A DNA stretch of 64,000 nt from Winogradskyella thalassocola (GTDB taxonomy: Bacteria > Bacteroidota > Bacteroidia > Flavobacteriales > Flavobacteriaceae). Position numbers and translations under genes: made by a program. Positions 45,155-54,344 of the stretch are shown piece by piece. The DNA lies in the NCBI RefSeq assembly GCF_900099995.1, contig NZ_FNCZ01000001.1:992001-1056000 (forward strand), read 5' to 3'. The notes under the pieces were generated by a model. The model was given only the letters and a program-made list of their open reading frames with translations. It searched no databases and had not been told where the DNA came from. Within the stretch, counting starts at the first letter, position 1, and every line of letters begins with the position of its first letter.

Positions 45155-48100
45155 ATGTACTTAATATTCGATACCGAAACCACAGGATTACCAAAACGCT
45201 GGGATGCACCGATTACCGATACTGATAATTGGCCAAGATGTATTCAGATTGCTTGGCAATTGCATGATGGTATGGGGAATTGTATTGAACACGAAGACTA
45301 TTTGGTAAAACCAGAAGGCTTTAATATTCCGTATGATGCTGAGAAAATTCATGGTATTTCAACTGAATTAGCGCAAGAACAAGGTGTGCCACTTTCTGAA
45401 GTTTTAGAGAAATTTAATGCAGCTTTAGCTAAAACTAAATTTGTTGTCGGGCAAAATGTAAAGTTCGATTTAAATATTATGGGAGCGGAGTTTGTACGCG
45501 AAAACGTCACAAATCCACTTCAGGAATTACCAGTTTTAGATACCTGTACAGAACACACCGCAAACTTGTGTCAATTACCAGGAGGACGTTACGGGAAGTT
45601 TAAATTGCCAACCTTAACGGAATTACATGAGTACTTATTTAATAAACCATTTTCTGAAGCTCACAATGCTACAGCCGATGTTGAAGCAACGACACGTTGT
45701 TTTTTAGAATTAATAAGACGTAAACAATACACCAAAGAGCAGTTAGATGTAGAGCCAGAATATTTTGAGAATTTCACTCAAGAAAATCCTGCGGAAATTC
45801 AGCTTATTGGTTTAAAACACATCAACCTACAAAAAGAAAGTGCTAAGATTAACGCGCGCCTTCAAAAGGAACAAGCGGTACCCGTAACCATTGATAAAGA
45901 AGCGGCATCGCAAATTAAAGATGTTGATTTTGCACACTTACATAACCATTCACAGTATTCCATTCTTCAATCGACGATTAGTGTTAAAGATTTAGTGGCT
46001 GCAGCTGCTAGAGAAAATATGCCAGCAGTCGCTATGACGGATCACGGAAATATGATGGGAGCCTTTCACTTTGTGACTGCAGTTTCCAATCATAATAAAG
46101 GCGTAAAAGCGCAACACAAACAAGCAGAAGAAGCCGGGTTAGAAAAGAAAGGCAAAATCATGAAACCAATTATCGGTTGTGAGTTTTTTGTATGCGAAAA
46201 TCACGCAGATAAAACCAGAAAAGATAATGGGTATCAAATTGTATTGATGGCTAAGAATAAAAAGGGCTATCACAATTTGGCAAAATTATCATCTGCGGCC
46301 TTTACGGATGGTTTTTATTATGTACCAAGAGTTGATAAAAAATTGATTGAACAGTACAAAGAAGATTTAATCTGCTTAACCGGAAACCTTTATGGTGAAG
46401 TACCAAGTAAGGTTTTAAATGTTGGTGAGAATCAAGCGGAAGAAGCCTTATTGTGGTGGAAAGAAACGTTTCAAGATGATTTATATATTGAAATAATGCG
46501 TCATAACCAAGAGGATGAAAATCGGGTGAATCCGGTATTAATTCAATTGGCAAAAAAGCATGATGTTAAATTGGTCGCTACCAATAATACCTATTACGTC
46601 GATCAAGAAAATGCCAATGCGCACGATATTTTATTGTGTGTAAAAGATGGTGAAAAACAGGCGACACCAATTGGTCGTGGTCGTGGTTATCGTTACGGTT
46701 TACCAAATCAGGAATATTACTTTAAGTCTTCAGAAGAAATGAAAGCACTCTTTAGAGATGTGCCAGAAGCGATTGTAAATATTCAAGAAGTAGTTGATAA
46801 GATTGAGCCTTATGAATTAGCGCGACCTGTATTATTGCCTGCTTTCGATATTCCTGAAGAATTTAAATTTGAAGAAGATATCGCCGATAGCGGTAAACGT
46901 GGAGAAAATGCATTTCTAAGACATTTAACCTACAAAGGTGCCAAAATACGTTATGGTGAGATTACACCAGCCATTGAAGAACGTCTCGATTTTGAGTTAA
47001 GCGTTATTGAAAAAACAGGATATCCAGGTTATTTCCTAATTGTAGAAGATTTCATTCGCGAAGCCCGAAAAATGGATGTTTCCGTTGGTCCTGGTCGTGG
47101 ATCTGCAGCAGGTTCGGTGGTTGCCTATTGTTTATGGATTACCAATATTGATCCTATTAAATACGATTTACTTTTTGAGCGTTTCTTAAATCCAGATCGT
47201 GTAAGTATGCCCGATATTGATATCGATTTTGATGATGAAGGTCGCGGTCGCGTAATGCAATATGTAATTGATAAATACGGTTCTAACCAAGTAGCGCAGA
47301 TTATTACTTATGGAACAATGGCTGCAAAATCCTCCATTAGAGATACCGCCAGAGTTTTAGATTTACCATTAAATGAAGCCGACCATATTGCGAAGTTAAT
47401 TCCGCTGATGTCTAAACTAGGCAAGATATTTGGGCTTTCGGAAAAGGAATTAGCCAGTAAATTTAGAGCTGAAGATTTAGAGAAAATTAATGAATTACTT
47501 AATATTTCTGATGGTGATGATTTACAAGCCGAAACCATCAACCAAGCAAGAATTTTAGAAGGTTCGGTTCGTAACACAGGGATTCACGCTTGTGGTGTAA
47601 TCATCACACCGGGAGATATTACCAATTATGTGCCTGTTGCGCTGGCTAAAGATTCCGATTTATATGTTACCCAATTTGATAACTCTGTTGTAGAGGATGC
47701 AGGGCTGTTGAAGATGGATTTCTTGGGATTAAAAACGTTAACCTTAATTAAGGATACGGTTAAACTTGTAAAAGCCAAGCACGATATTTTACTCGATCCG
47801 GAGAATTTTCCTTTAGATGATGTGCCAACGTACGAGTTATTCCAGCGTGGGGAAACGGTTGGTGTGTTTCAGTATGAATCGCCTGGCATGCAAAAACACA
47901 TGAAGAATCTTAAACCTACGGTTTTTGATGATTTAATTGCCATGAACGCCTTGTATCGTCCTGGTCCGATGGAATATATTCCAAGTTTCATTGCGCGTAA
48001 ACATGGTGATGAAGAGATTGTGTACGATTTACCAGAAATGGAAGAATACCTTAAGGAAACCTACGGAATTACGGTGTACCAAGAGCAAGTAATGCTACTG

Positions 48101-49534
48101 TCTCAAAAATTGGCAGACTTTACCAAAGGTGAAGCCGATGTCTTGAGAAAGGCAATGGGTAAAAAGCAGATTGCAGTTTTAGATAAGATGAAACCAAAAT
48201 TCATTGAACAAGCAAGTGCAAAAGGTTTAGACGCTAAAAAGTTAGAAAAAATTTGGAAGGATTGGGAAGCTTTTGCGAGTTACGCCTTTAACAAATCGCA
48301 CTCTACATGTTATGCATGGATTGCTTACCAAACCGCGTATTTAAAAGCGCATTACCCAGCAGAATATATGGCTGCGGTATTATCCAATAACATGAATGAT
48401 ATTAAATCCATTACCTTCTTTATGGAAGAATGTAAACGGATGCGCTTACCAGTTTTAGGACCCGATGTTAATGAAAGTTTTTATAAGTTTTCAGTAAATA
48501 AAGATAATGCTGTTCGTTTCGGAATGGGAGCGATAAAAGGTGTTGGTCATGGAGCTGTTCAAACGATTGTAGAAAACAGAAAAGAAGATGGACACTATAA
48601 ATCTATCTTCGATTTTGCCAAACGTATTGATTTGCGTGCTGCCAATAAAAGAGCTTTTGAAGGACTAGCGAATGCTGGTGGTTTTGATTGTTGGGCAGAT
48701 ACACACAGAGCGCAATACTTTGCAGACGAAGGTGATGGTGTCAGCTTTTTAGAAAAAGCAGTTAAATATGGAGCCAAACATCAGGAAAATGAAAACTCGG
48801 CGCAAGTCAGTTTATTTGGTGCGGCAAGTGATGTTCAGATTGCAGAACCTATTGTACCTCCATGTGAAGATTGGGGAACGATGGAGAAATTATCGCGAGA
48901 ACGTGAAGTGGTTGGGATTTATATTTCTGGTCATCCACTCGATGATTTTAATATTGAAATGAAAACCTTTTGCAACGGAGTCGTAGCGCATTTTAATGAT
49001 TTGGAGTCTATTGTAAATAAGGAAGTTACTTTTGGTGGCGTTGTCACCGATGTGCAACATCGTGTGAGTAAACAAGGTAAAGGTTGGGCTATTTTCACCA
49101 TTGAAGATTATACCGATAGTTTTGAATTTCGAATTTTTGGAGAAGATTATTTAAAGTTTAGACACTTCTTTGTCATTAACTCTTTTGTGTATGTCAGAGC
49201 CTTTGTACGCGAAGGTTGGGTAAACAGAGACACAGGTAAAAAAGGAGATCCAAGGATTCAGTTTAATAGTTTCCAATTGTTGCATGATGTGATGGATACC
49301 TATGCTAAAAAGTTATCGATTCAATTAAATATTAAAGATTTAGAAAAGGAAACAGTTTCTGTGTTGTACGACTTAATAAAATTTCACGAAGGCAATCAAA
49401 CCTTAAATTTTGTGGTCTATGATAATGCTGAAAAGATAAAAGTACAGATGCCAAGCCGTAAAAATAAAGTTAAAATTTCGCAACAGCTTTTAAATAGTTT
49501 GAAGGAGCATGATATAATTTATAAGTTGAATTAA
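45155..49534 (+). CDS. dnaE: DNA polymerase III alpha subunit fused to a DnaQ-type exonuclease
   Basis: A 1459-residue replicative polymerase. Residues 1-190 are a DEDDh 3'-5' exonuclease (D6/E8 in FDTETTG, D105 in KFDLNIM, H170 and D175 in HNATADV), normally a separate epsilon subunit. The PHP domain begins at 260 (FAHLHNHSQYS, then MTDHGNMMGAF). The polymerase catalytic aspartates are in PDIDIDFDDEGRG near 687 and in LLKMDFLGLKT near 854. GPGRGSAAGS near 650 and MNALYRPGPM near 930 are further C-family signatures. The C-terminus has an OB fold (about 1290-1370, VTFGGVVTDVQHR). Monocistronic. Confidence 0.96.
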   Translation: MYLIFDTETTGLPKRWDAPITDTDNWPRCIQIAWQLHDGMGNCIEHEDYLVKPEGFNIPYDAEKIHGISTELAQEQGVPLSEVLEKFNAALAKTKFVVGQNVKFDLNIMGAEFVRENVTNPLQELPVLDTCTEHTANLCQLPGGRYGKFKLPTLTELHEYLFNKPFSEAHNATADVEATTRCFLELIRRKQYTKEQLDVEPEYFENFTQENPAEIQLIGLKHINLQKESAKINARLQKEQAVPVTIDKEAASQIKDVDFAHLHNHSQYSILQSTISVKDLVAAAARENMPAVAMTDHGNMMGAFHFVTAVSNHNKGVKAQHKQAEEAGLEKKGKIMKPIIGCEFFVCENHADKTRKDNGYQIVLMAKNKKGYHNLAKLSSAAFTDGFYYVPRVDKKLIEQYKEDLICLTGNLYGEVPSKVLNVGENQAEEALLWWKETFQDDLYIEIMRHNQEDENRVNPVLIQLAKKHDVKLVATNNTYYVDQENANAHDILLCVKDGEKQATPIGRGRGYRYGLPNQEYYFKSSEEMKALFRDVPEAIVNIQEVVDKIEPYELARPVLLPAFDIPEEFKFEEDIADSGKRGENAFLRHLTYKGAKIRYGEITPAIEERLDFELSVIEKTGYPGYFLIVEDFIREARKMDVSVGPGRGSAAGSVVAYCLWITNIDPIKYDLLFERFLNPDRVSMPDIDIDFDDEGRGRVMQYVIDKYGSNQVAQIITYGTMAAKSSIRDTARVLDLPLNEADHIAKLIPLMSKLGKIFGLSEKELASKFRAEDLEKINELLNISDGDDLQAETINQARILEGSVRNTGIHACGVIITPGDITNYVPVALAKDSDLYVTQFDNSVVEDAGLLKMDFLGLKTLTLIKDTVKLVKAKHDILLDPENFPLDDVPTYELFQRGETVGVFQYESPGMQKHMKNLKPTVFDDLIAMNALYRPGPMEYIPSFIARKHGDEEIVYDLPEMEEYLKETYGITVYQEQVMLLSQKLADFTKGEADVLRKAMGKKQIAVLDKMKPKFIEQASAKGLDAKKLEKIWKDWEAFASYAFNKSHSTCYAWIAYQTAYLKAHYPAEYMAAVLSNNMNDIKSITFFMEECKRMRLPVLGPDVNESFYKFSVNKDNAVRFGMGAIKGVGHGAVQTIVENRKEDGHYKSIFDFAKRIDLRAANKRAFEGLANAGGFDCWADTHRAQYFADEGDGVSFLEKAVKYGAKHQENENSAQVSLFGAASDVQIAEPIVPPCEDWGTMEKLSREREVVGIYISGHPLDDFNIEMKTFCNGVVAHFNDLESIVNKEVTFGGVVTDVQHRVSKQGKGWAIFTIEDYTDSFEFRIFGEDYLKFRHFFVINSFVYVRAFVREGWVNRDTGKKGDPRIQFNSFQLLHDVMDTYAKKLSIQLNIKDLEKETVSVLYDLIKFHEGNQTLNFVVYDNAEKIKVQMPSRKNKVKISQQLLNSLKEHDIIYKLN

Positions 49535-49536
49535 TG

Positions 49537-49562
49537 AATTCCTGCGAAAGCAGGAATCTCAT
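49537..49562. repeat. dispersed palindromic repeat (copy 3)
   Basis: ATTCCTGC and GCAGGAAT around a GAAA loop, followed by CTCAT. It matches 34354-34379 at all but one position. It lies just after the dnaE stop and may stop transcription. Confidence 0.75.
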
Positions 49563-49776
49563 CAAAAGAATTTAAAGCATCAAGAACTTTAATATGTGAT
49601 CTAACAAAACCAAATATGCCTACGCAAAGGATGGCAGTGGCATTCTTTTTTGCTTTGATTATTGAGTGAAGTCGAAATTAAAAGCAAAAAAAATATAATG
49701 GAGCGCCTGTTTTATGCACGCCAAAAATTATATATATAAGTCGTCTATGTGGCTATAACCAAAACATATACAGCCA
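49563..49776. other. gene-free region between dnaE and trxA with repeat fragments
   Basis: No gene. It holds a TTGAGTGAAGTCGAAAT repeat of the TCGACT family (49662-49678) inside an imperfect inverted repeat (TTTTTTGCTTT near 49648 with AAAAGCAAAAAA near 49680), and a GCAAAGGATGGCAGTGGCAT stretch at 49624-49643 that looks like another intergenic element. No function is visible. Confidence 0.5.
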
Positions 49777-49810
49777 TTGTAAGGTTTGCCAAATATTTTG
49801 ACTAATTTTG
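49777..49810 (+). promoter_or_regulatory. trxA promoter
   Basis: TAATTTTG at 49803-49810 is a clear -7 element. TTG at 49777-49779 could be the -33 element (23-base spacer). The ATG is 61 bases further on. Confidence 0.55.
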
Positions 49811-49871
49811 CAATTACATCCGTGAAGGGTGCATAGAAAACGAAGTACAATATATTTAAAAAATAAACATT

Positions 49872-50189
49872 ATGGCATTAGAAATAACAGATGCAAATTT
49901 TGAAGAGACAGTATTAAAGAGTGACAAACCTGTAGTAGTCGATTTTTGGGCTGCTTGGTGTGGACCTTGTCGTATGGTTGGACCAATCATTGACGAAATC
50001 AGTACAGAATACGAAGGTAAAGCTGTAGTTGGTAAGGTAGATGTTGATGCAAACCAAGAATTTGCTGCTAAGTATGGTGTAAGAAATATACCTACAGTAT
50101 TGGTTTTTCAAGGAGGTGAAGTTGTTGGTCGCCAAGTAGGAGTTGCACCTAAAAAAGCATACTCTGACGCTATTGACGCACTTTTGTAG
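49872..50189 (+). CDS. trxA: thioredoxin
   Basis: A 105-residue thioredoxin with the active site WAAWCGPCRM near residue 27 and the cis-Pro segment RNIPTVLVF near 72. It is a cytosolic disulfide reductant. Followed by its own strong terminator. Confidence 0.97.
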   Translation: MALEITDANFEETVLKSDKPVVVDFWAAWCGPCRMVGPIIDEISTEYEGKAVVGKVDVDANQEFAAKYGVRNIPTVLVFQGGEVVGRQVGVAPKKAYSDAIDALL

Positions 50190-50211
50190 TCAATACTCTA
50201 AAAGAAATGAT

Positions 50212-50242
50212 AAAAGGTTTGCCTATACGGCAAACCTTTTTT
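50212..50242 (+). terminator. trxA terminator
   Basis: AAAAGGTTTGCC pairs perfectly with GGCAAACCTTTT around TATAC, followed by T residues. Confidence 0.88.
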
Positions 50243-50256
50243 AGTTTCGGTAACTG

Positions 50257-51186
50257 ATGGATTTACAACAAGAACTCAATAAAACAGGAGGTTTTAAAAA
50301 TCTCGAATTGTTAGCGAAGCAAGTCGTTGAAGGCTTTATTTCTGGTATGCATAAAAGTCCGTTTCATGGGTTTTCTGCAGAGTTTGCCGAGCATAAGATT
50401 TATAATCCGGGTGAAAGCACCAGGCATATTGATTGGAAGTTATATGCAAAAACGGACCGTTTGTATACCAAGCGTTATGATGAGGAAACCAATTTGCGTT
50501 GCCATATTATATTAGATAATAGCCGTTCTATGCATTATCCTGAAACGGCTGGGACTGCCATAGACAATCTTAATAAAATCGCATTCTCGGCACTTGCAAG
50601 TGCCTCCTTGATGCATATTCTTAAAAAGCAGCGCGATGCTGTTGGCTTAAGTATATATAGTGATAATTATGATTTCTATTCCCCTGAAAAGGGTAGTGAG
50701 CGTCATCATCAAATGTTATTGCATAAATTAAGTGATGCTGTAATTTCTAAACCCGAGACTAAAACAACAGAAACGTATAAGTATTTACATCAGATTGCAG
50801 AAAAAATTCATCGTCGATCCTTAATTTTTGTGTTTACGGATATGTTTCAAACGTCCGAAGATGACGAAAAACTGTTCGAAGCGTTGCGACATTTAAAGCA
50901 TAATAAGCATGAAGTGGTCTTATTTCATGTTTTTGATAAAGAAAAAGAACAAACTTTTGATTTTGATAATAGGCCAAAACGATTTATCGATGTAGAGACT
51001 GGAGACCATATAAATTTGTACGCAGATAACATCAAAGAGAATTATGAAAAAGCTGTAAAAGACTACTTTACAGACTTAAAACTAAAGTGTGGGCAGTACA
51101 GAATTAAGTATGTAGAGGTCGATATTAATGCTGGATTTGATAGTATATTAACGACCTATATGATAGAGCGACAAAAATTTATTTAA
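50257..51186 (+). CDS. DUF58 domain protein
   Basis: A 309-residue protein with the DUF58 signature YNPGESTRHIDWKLYAKTDR near residue 50, followed by a vWA-like region with the MIDAS-type IILDNSRSMH near 87 and FVFTDMFQTSEDD near 190. DUF58 proteins usually accompany MoxR ATPases and membrane-linked vWA proteins in Bacteroidota, but no such gene is adjacent here; it stands between trxA and tRNA-Asp. Molecular role unknown. Confidence 0.9.
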   Translation: MDLQQELNKTGGFKNLELLAKQVVEGFISGMHKSPFHGFSAEFAEHKIYNPGESTRHIDWKLYAKTDRLYTKRYDEETNLRCHIILDNSRSMHYPETAGTAIDNLNKIAFSALASASLMHILKKQRDAVGLSIYSDNYDFYSPEKGSERHHQMLLHKLSDAVISKPETKTTETYKYLHQIAEKIHRRSLIFVFTDMFQTSEDDEKLFEALRHLKHNKHEVVLFHVFDKEKEQTFDFDNRPKRFIDVETGDHINLYADNIKENYEKAVKDYFTDLKLKCGQYRIKYVEVDINAGFDSILTTYMIERQKFI

Positions 51187-51213
51187 AATATTTTTTATTT
51201 TTTTTGTTTTTTG

Positions 51214-51244
51214 TTTGTCAAATTAAAAATGCGATGTATATTTG
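51214..51244 (+). promoter_or_regulatory. promoter of tRNA-Asp
   Basis: TTTG at 51214-51217, a 19-base spacer and TATATTTG at 51237-51244 match the Bacteroidota promoter consensus exactly. The tRNA begins 19 bases downstream. Confidence 0.85.
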
Positions 51245-51262
51245 CACTCGCAATTAAGCAAC

Positions 51263-51336
51263 GGTCTGGTAGTTCAGCTGGTTAGAATGTCGCCCTGTCA
51301 CGGCGAAGGTCGCGGGTTCGAGTCCCGTCCAGACCG
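51263..51336 (+). tRNA. tRNA-Asp (anticodon GTC)
   Basis: A 74-base cloverleaf. The acceptor arms GGTCTGG (51263) and CCAGACC (51329) pair perfectly. The anticodon stem TCGCC/GGCGA encloses CTGTCAC with anticodon GTC, and the T arm contains GGTTCGAGTCC. The discriminator is G. The CCA end is not encoded. Confidence 0.97.
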
Positions 51337-51352
51337 CTAAAATTGTAAAAAG

Positions 51353-51379
51353 AAGCTTCAAGAAATTGAGGCTTTTTTT
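51353..51379 (+). terminator. tRNA-Asp terminator with GAAA loop
   Basis: AAGCTTCAA pairs with TTGAGGCTT (one wobble) around a GAAA loop, then a T run. It is the first of three nearby hairpins sharing the core CAAGAAATTG. Confidence 0.85.
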
Positions 51380-51775
51380 AAGCAATATAAAGACGTTGTG
51401 TTGTTCCAAGAGGAATCTTGGAAGTAGTTTACCAAAGTGATTTGGTATTCCAATGAGAAGCTTTCCTTTCTTTCTGAATAAGAAGATTGGGATGCTTTTT
51501 TGTTTTAGTGGATAGTTGGTAAGCTACACATGTCATTTTATCGAGAAATTGGTGTCTGATACATGTTGTTAATCAACAATAAAAAAGTGCCGCAAGAAAT
51601 TGTGGCACTTTTTTTTTATGAGTCAATTTAAATAATAAAAACTTAGAAAAATTAACAAAGCAATAATGTTAACTAGGACTCAAGTTTTCAACAAGTTATG
51701 AACAGTAAAAATGCTTTTAATCGGGTAATAAAAGCGTTTAATCGAGGTTTTATTAGGAATTTACAAAAATACGTT
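51380..51775 (+). other. gene-free region between tRNA-Asp and the small peptide locus
   Basis: No coding region in either strand that looks real. It contains a strong GAAA-loop terminator hairpin at 51585-51617 (AAGTGCCGCAA with TTGTGGCACTT, then T run) with no known gene in front of it, which hints at a short untranslated transcript after the tRNA. No other signal was recognised. Confidence 0.45.
51585..51617 (+). terminator. orphan terminator hairpin
   Basis: AAGTGCCGCAA / GAAA / TTGTGGCACTT followed by nine T. An 11-bp stem with one wobble pair. The transcript that it ends is not known. Confidence 0.8.
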
Positions 51776-51997
51776 TATATTTGCAGTTCTGATTAGGTTT
51801 TGAAAACGCTTAAAAAGAAGAATTTTAATCCATTTTACTACGGGCAAGAAATTGCCTAAAAAACGTCCCTCGTTTTAAGTTTTAGTATTGTTTTAGGTTT
51901 CCCTAAAATAGTTAATGATCCATTCCCTTCCCTCTGTGTATCGCCTAGCGTTACCGATTTTGATATTGACTAAATTTTAACCCTAAATATAATACGT
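51776..51997 (+). promoter_or_regulatory. promoter and long structured leader of the small peptide gene
   Basis: TATATTTG at 51776-51783 is a good -7 element, but the peptide ATG is at 51998, leaving a leader of about 210 bases. The leader contains GGCAA-GAAA-TTGCC (51843-51856) and TTTTAGG-TTTC-CCTAAAA (51891-51908) hairpins and a C-rich segment near 51918-51935. The length and hairpins suggest a regulatory RNA leader. Confidence 0.5.
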
Positions 51998-52171
51998 ATG
52001 AAAACCCTAAAAATTACTTTTGCATTACTAGCTGTTTTATTATTAACGGTATCTGGAATCCAATCAGAAAACGTAGCAGTTAATAATGAAGAACCTACTT
52101 ACAAAGAAAAACCTAGTTATGACCTATTGGCACATGATAAGACTAAGATAAAAATAAAGACTCAAGGATAG
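51998..52171 (+). CDS. small secreted peptide (57 aa) upstream of the sensor kinase
   Basis: ATG at 51998 to TAG at 52169. The 57 residues start with a clear signal peptide (MKTLKITFALLAVLLLTV, then SGIQS) and leave a mature tail of about 33 residues that is charged and ends in KIKIKTQG. No Cys and no lipobox. It was missed by size cut-offs. It has a promoter, a long leader and its own terminator, and lies 139 bases upstream of a TPR sensor kinase. No family is recognised. A role as signal, ligand or regulated exported peptide is inferred only from position. Confidence 0.7.
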   Translation: MKTLKITFALLAVLLLTVSGIQSENVAVNNEEPTYKEKPSYDLLAHDKTKIKIKTQG

Positions 52172-52199
52172 TATAAAGCTTTATTTAATAAGATTTCAG

Positions 52200-52225
52200 A
52201 GCCCACTCATTGAGTGGGCTTTTTG
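52200..52225 (+). terminator. terminator of the small peptide gene
   Basis: AGCCCACTCA pairs perfectly with TGAGTGGGCT around a single T, followed by TTTTT. Confidence 0.85.
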
Positions 52226-52276
52226 TATTCTCCTAAATCCCAACGATAATTAAAATATAGTTTTGATATTTTAGTA

Positions 52277-52284
52277 TATATTTG
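52277..52284 (+). promoter_or_regulatory. -7 element of the sensor kinase operon
   Basis: TATATTTG, 26 bases before the kinase ATG. No matching TTTG is present at the usual distance, so activation by a regulator is possible. Confidence 0.5.
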
Positions 52285-52310
52285 ATTGATTAATTAATTA
52301 CTTCGTTTGG

Positions 52311-54338
52311 ATGCGTATTTGCCTTGGTTTAATTTGTTTATTCTTGTTTGGAAACGCATTTTCTCAAAATCACGATTCTAACCAATTCGATAGTATTTTT
52401 AAGTTGAGAGCCCTTTCGTTTGATGATAATTTATCTGATAGTTTAAGGGTTGTCTATGCTAAAAAAGCTATTGAGTTATCACGAAAAACGTCTCAAGATA
52501 GTACGGTCCTTAAAAGTGGAAGAAGTTTAGGGATTTTGTATGATGTGTTAGGTCAAACTGATCTGTGGCAACAACAGAATATAAGGAATTTACGCTTGGC
52601 TTATAAATTATCTGATACATTGGCATTGGCTGTAGCTAATTTTAATATCGGTATTGCCAAGCAGCATTATGATGTTCAGTATGATAGTGCATTCTTTTAC
52701 TATAGAGGAGCTTTAAAATATTATGATGAGTTAGGAAATACAGAATTAGTAGCAACATTATATAGTTCTATTGCCCACATTCAGGTTAAGGAAAAAGTAT
52801 ATATAAGCAGTGAGGAAAATGCAATTAAAGCATTACGATTATTCAATACCTTGCCAAAAACAGAATCCATTTTAGATGATATTTGGATTATTAATAATCT
52901 ATTGGGTTTAATATCAGCACATCTAGGGCGTTATACTGAGGCGTTAGAATATCATAGTAAAGCCATTGATATCGCTAATGAGATGAGGAATGGTGAGTAT
53001 AACAAAACCAATTCATTTCATAATCAAGCTAATGTATATATTAAGTTGCAGAATTATGAAAAAGCTATTGAGCTTTTTAATGAACTGATTGAATTAAGAC
53101 CAGTTTACGAAGTGGAAGACCCAGCATTCTATCCATTAATTATTGATAATCTCGCATATACTAAAATACTTGCCGGACATAAGGATTATGATAAAATAAG
53201 TAATATGTTCTATGAAGCATATGAAATTAGTACTGATCTTGATTATGACATTGTTAAACTAGCTGTAACAATTGATTTGTCAAAATTTTATAAACATTTA
53301 AAGGTTAAAGATTCTACTTTAAAATATGCAGTTAAGGCTTATGATTTAGCAAAGAAAATATCGTCAACTGATATCTTATTAGAATCCATGGTTCTACTCT
53401 CCGAGTTAAAAGAAGGAGAAGAAGGCAAAAGGTATCTTAGAGATCACATAAAACTTACAGATAGTTTATTATACGTAGAACGAAACGTTGGAAATAAATT
53501 CGCTAGAATTGAACTTGAGACAGATCAATTAGTAGCGGAAAATAAGCAAATATCTAAAGAGAATTTATATTTACTAATCTTATCTATTGGTCTTTTAGTC
53601 ACGGCAATATTAGTTTATATCTTAATTTCCCAACGTGCAAAGAATAGAAAGTTAAAGTTAATTCAAGTACAGCAAAAAGCAAACGAAGATATCTATAACC
53701 TAATGCTAGGTCAGCAAGATAAAGTAGATGAAGCTAGGGCGAAGGAAAAAACAAGAGTGTCAAAAGAGTTGCACGATGGAGTTTTAGGCGGGCTTTTTGG
53801 AGTGCGTTTAAGTCTAGATAGTATTAATTTTAATGAAGGAAAAGAGGCGATGATGACGCGGGCAAAATATATTAGTCAGCTTAAAACGATAGAACATGAC
53901 ATCCGAAAAATATCACACGAGTTAAATACCGATTTTATTTCAGGATCTAGTTTTATAGATATAGTAACCGAACTCATTGAGAACCAAACTCAAGCTTATA
54001 ATTTAGAACATGAATTTGATTACACCGATGATATTCATTGGGAATTAGTGGCTAATAAAATAAAAATAAATATTTATAGAATCATTCAAGAGTCTATGCA
54101 AAATATATATAAACATGCTAATGCTAAAGTTATTTCAGTTTGTATTTCACTAGAAAAAGACTTAATTTGCTTGGATATTGTAGACGACGGCTCTGGCTTT
54201 GATACATCAAAAAGTAAAAAAGGCATTGGTTTAAAAAACATGAGTTCTCGAGTAAGTGATATCAACGGCACTATAAACTTTACGTCGCAATCCGGTACTG
54301 GTACAACAGTTAATGTAAAAATCCCCTATACAAATTAA
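52311..54338 (+). CDS. TPR-type sensor histidine kinase (HisKA_3 class)
   Basis: A 675-residue membrane kinase. Signal peptide MRICLGLICLFLFGNAFSQ; a periplasmic region of about 400 residues made of tetratricopeptide-like helices (for example YTEALEYHSKAIDIANEM and YEKAIELFNELIELRP); a coiled segment; one transmembrane helix near 420-442; then a HisKA_3 domain with phospho-acceptor His in VSKELHDGVLGG near 488 and a HATPase domain ending in KKGIGLKNMSSRV and GTGTTVNVKIP. The cognate regulator follows after 6 bases. The sensed signal is unknown; the adjacent secreted peptide is one candidate. Confidence 0.92.
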   Translation: MRICLGLICLFLFGNAFSQNHDSNQFDSIFKLRALSFDDNLSDSLRVVYAKKAIELSRKTSQDSTVLKSGRSLGILYDVLGQTDLWQQQNIRNLRLAYKLSDTLALAVANFNIGIAKQHYDVQYDSAFFYYRGALKYYDELGNTELVATLYSSIAHIQVKEKVYISSEENAIKALRLFNTLPKTESILDDIWIINNLLGLISAHLGRYTEALEYHSKAIDIANEMRNGEYNKTNSFHNQANVYIKLQNYEKAIELFNELIELRPVYEVEDPAFYPLIIDNLAYTKILAGHKDYDKISNMFYEAYEISTDLDYDIVKLAVTIDLSKFYKHLKVKDSTLKYAVKAYDLAKKISSTDILLESMVLLSELKEGEEGKRYLRDHIKLTDSLLYVERNVGNKFARIELETDQLVAENKQISKENLYLLILSIGLLVTAILVYILISQRAKNRKLKLIQVQQKANEDIYNLMLGQQDKVDEARAKEKTRVSKELHDGVLGGLFGVRLSLDSINFNEGKEAMMTRAKYISQLKTIEHDIRKISHELNTDFISGSSFIDIVTELIENQTQAYNLEHEFDYTDDIHWELVANKIKINIYRIIQESMQNIYKHANAKVISVCISLEKDLICLDIVDDGSGFDTSKSKKGIGLKNMSSRVSDINGTINFTSQSGTGTTVNVKIPYTN

Positions 54339-54344
54339 TTTCAC

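Noticed and set aside
48595..49075. Frames on both strands inside the 3' part of dnaE
   Set aside because: They are shadows of the polymerase reading frame, whose family motifs continue through this stretch.
51380..51580. Region after tRNA-Asp examined for a second tRNA or a decayed gene
   Set aside because: No cloverleaf, CCA-adjacent T arm or sustained reading frame could be found.
51696..51704. TTATGAACA considered as a DnaA box
   Set aside because: It is a single copy differing from TTATCCACA at two positions, with no cluster and no replication-initiation genes nearby.
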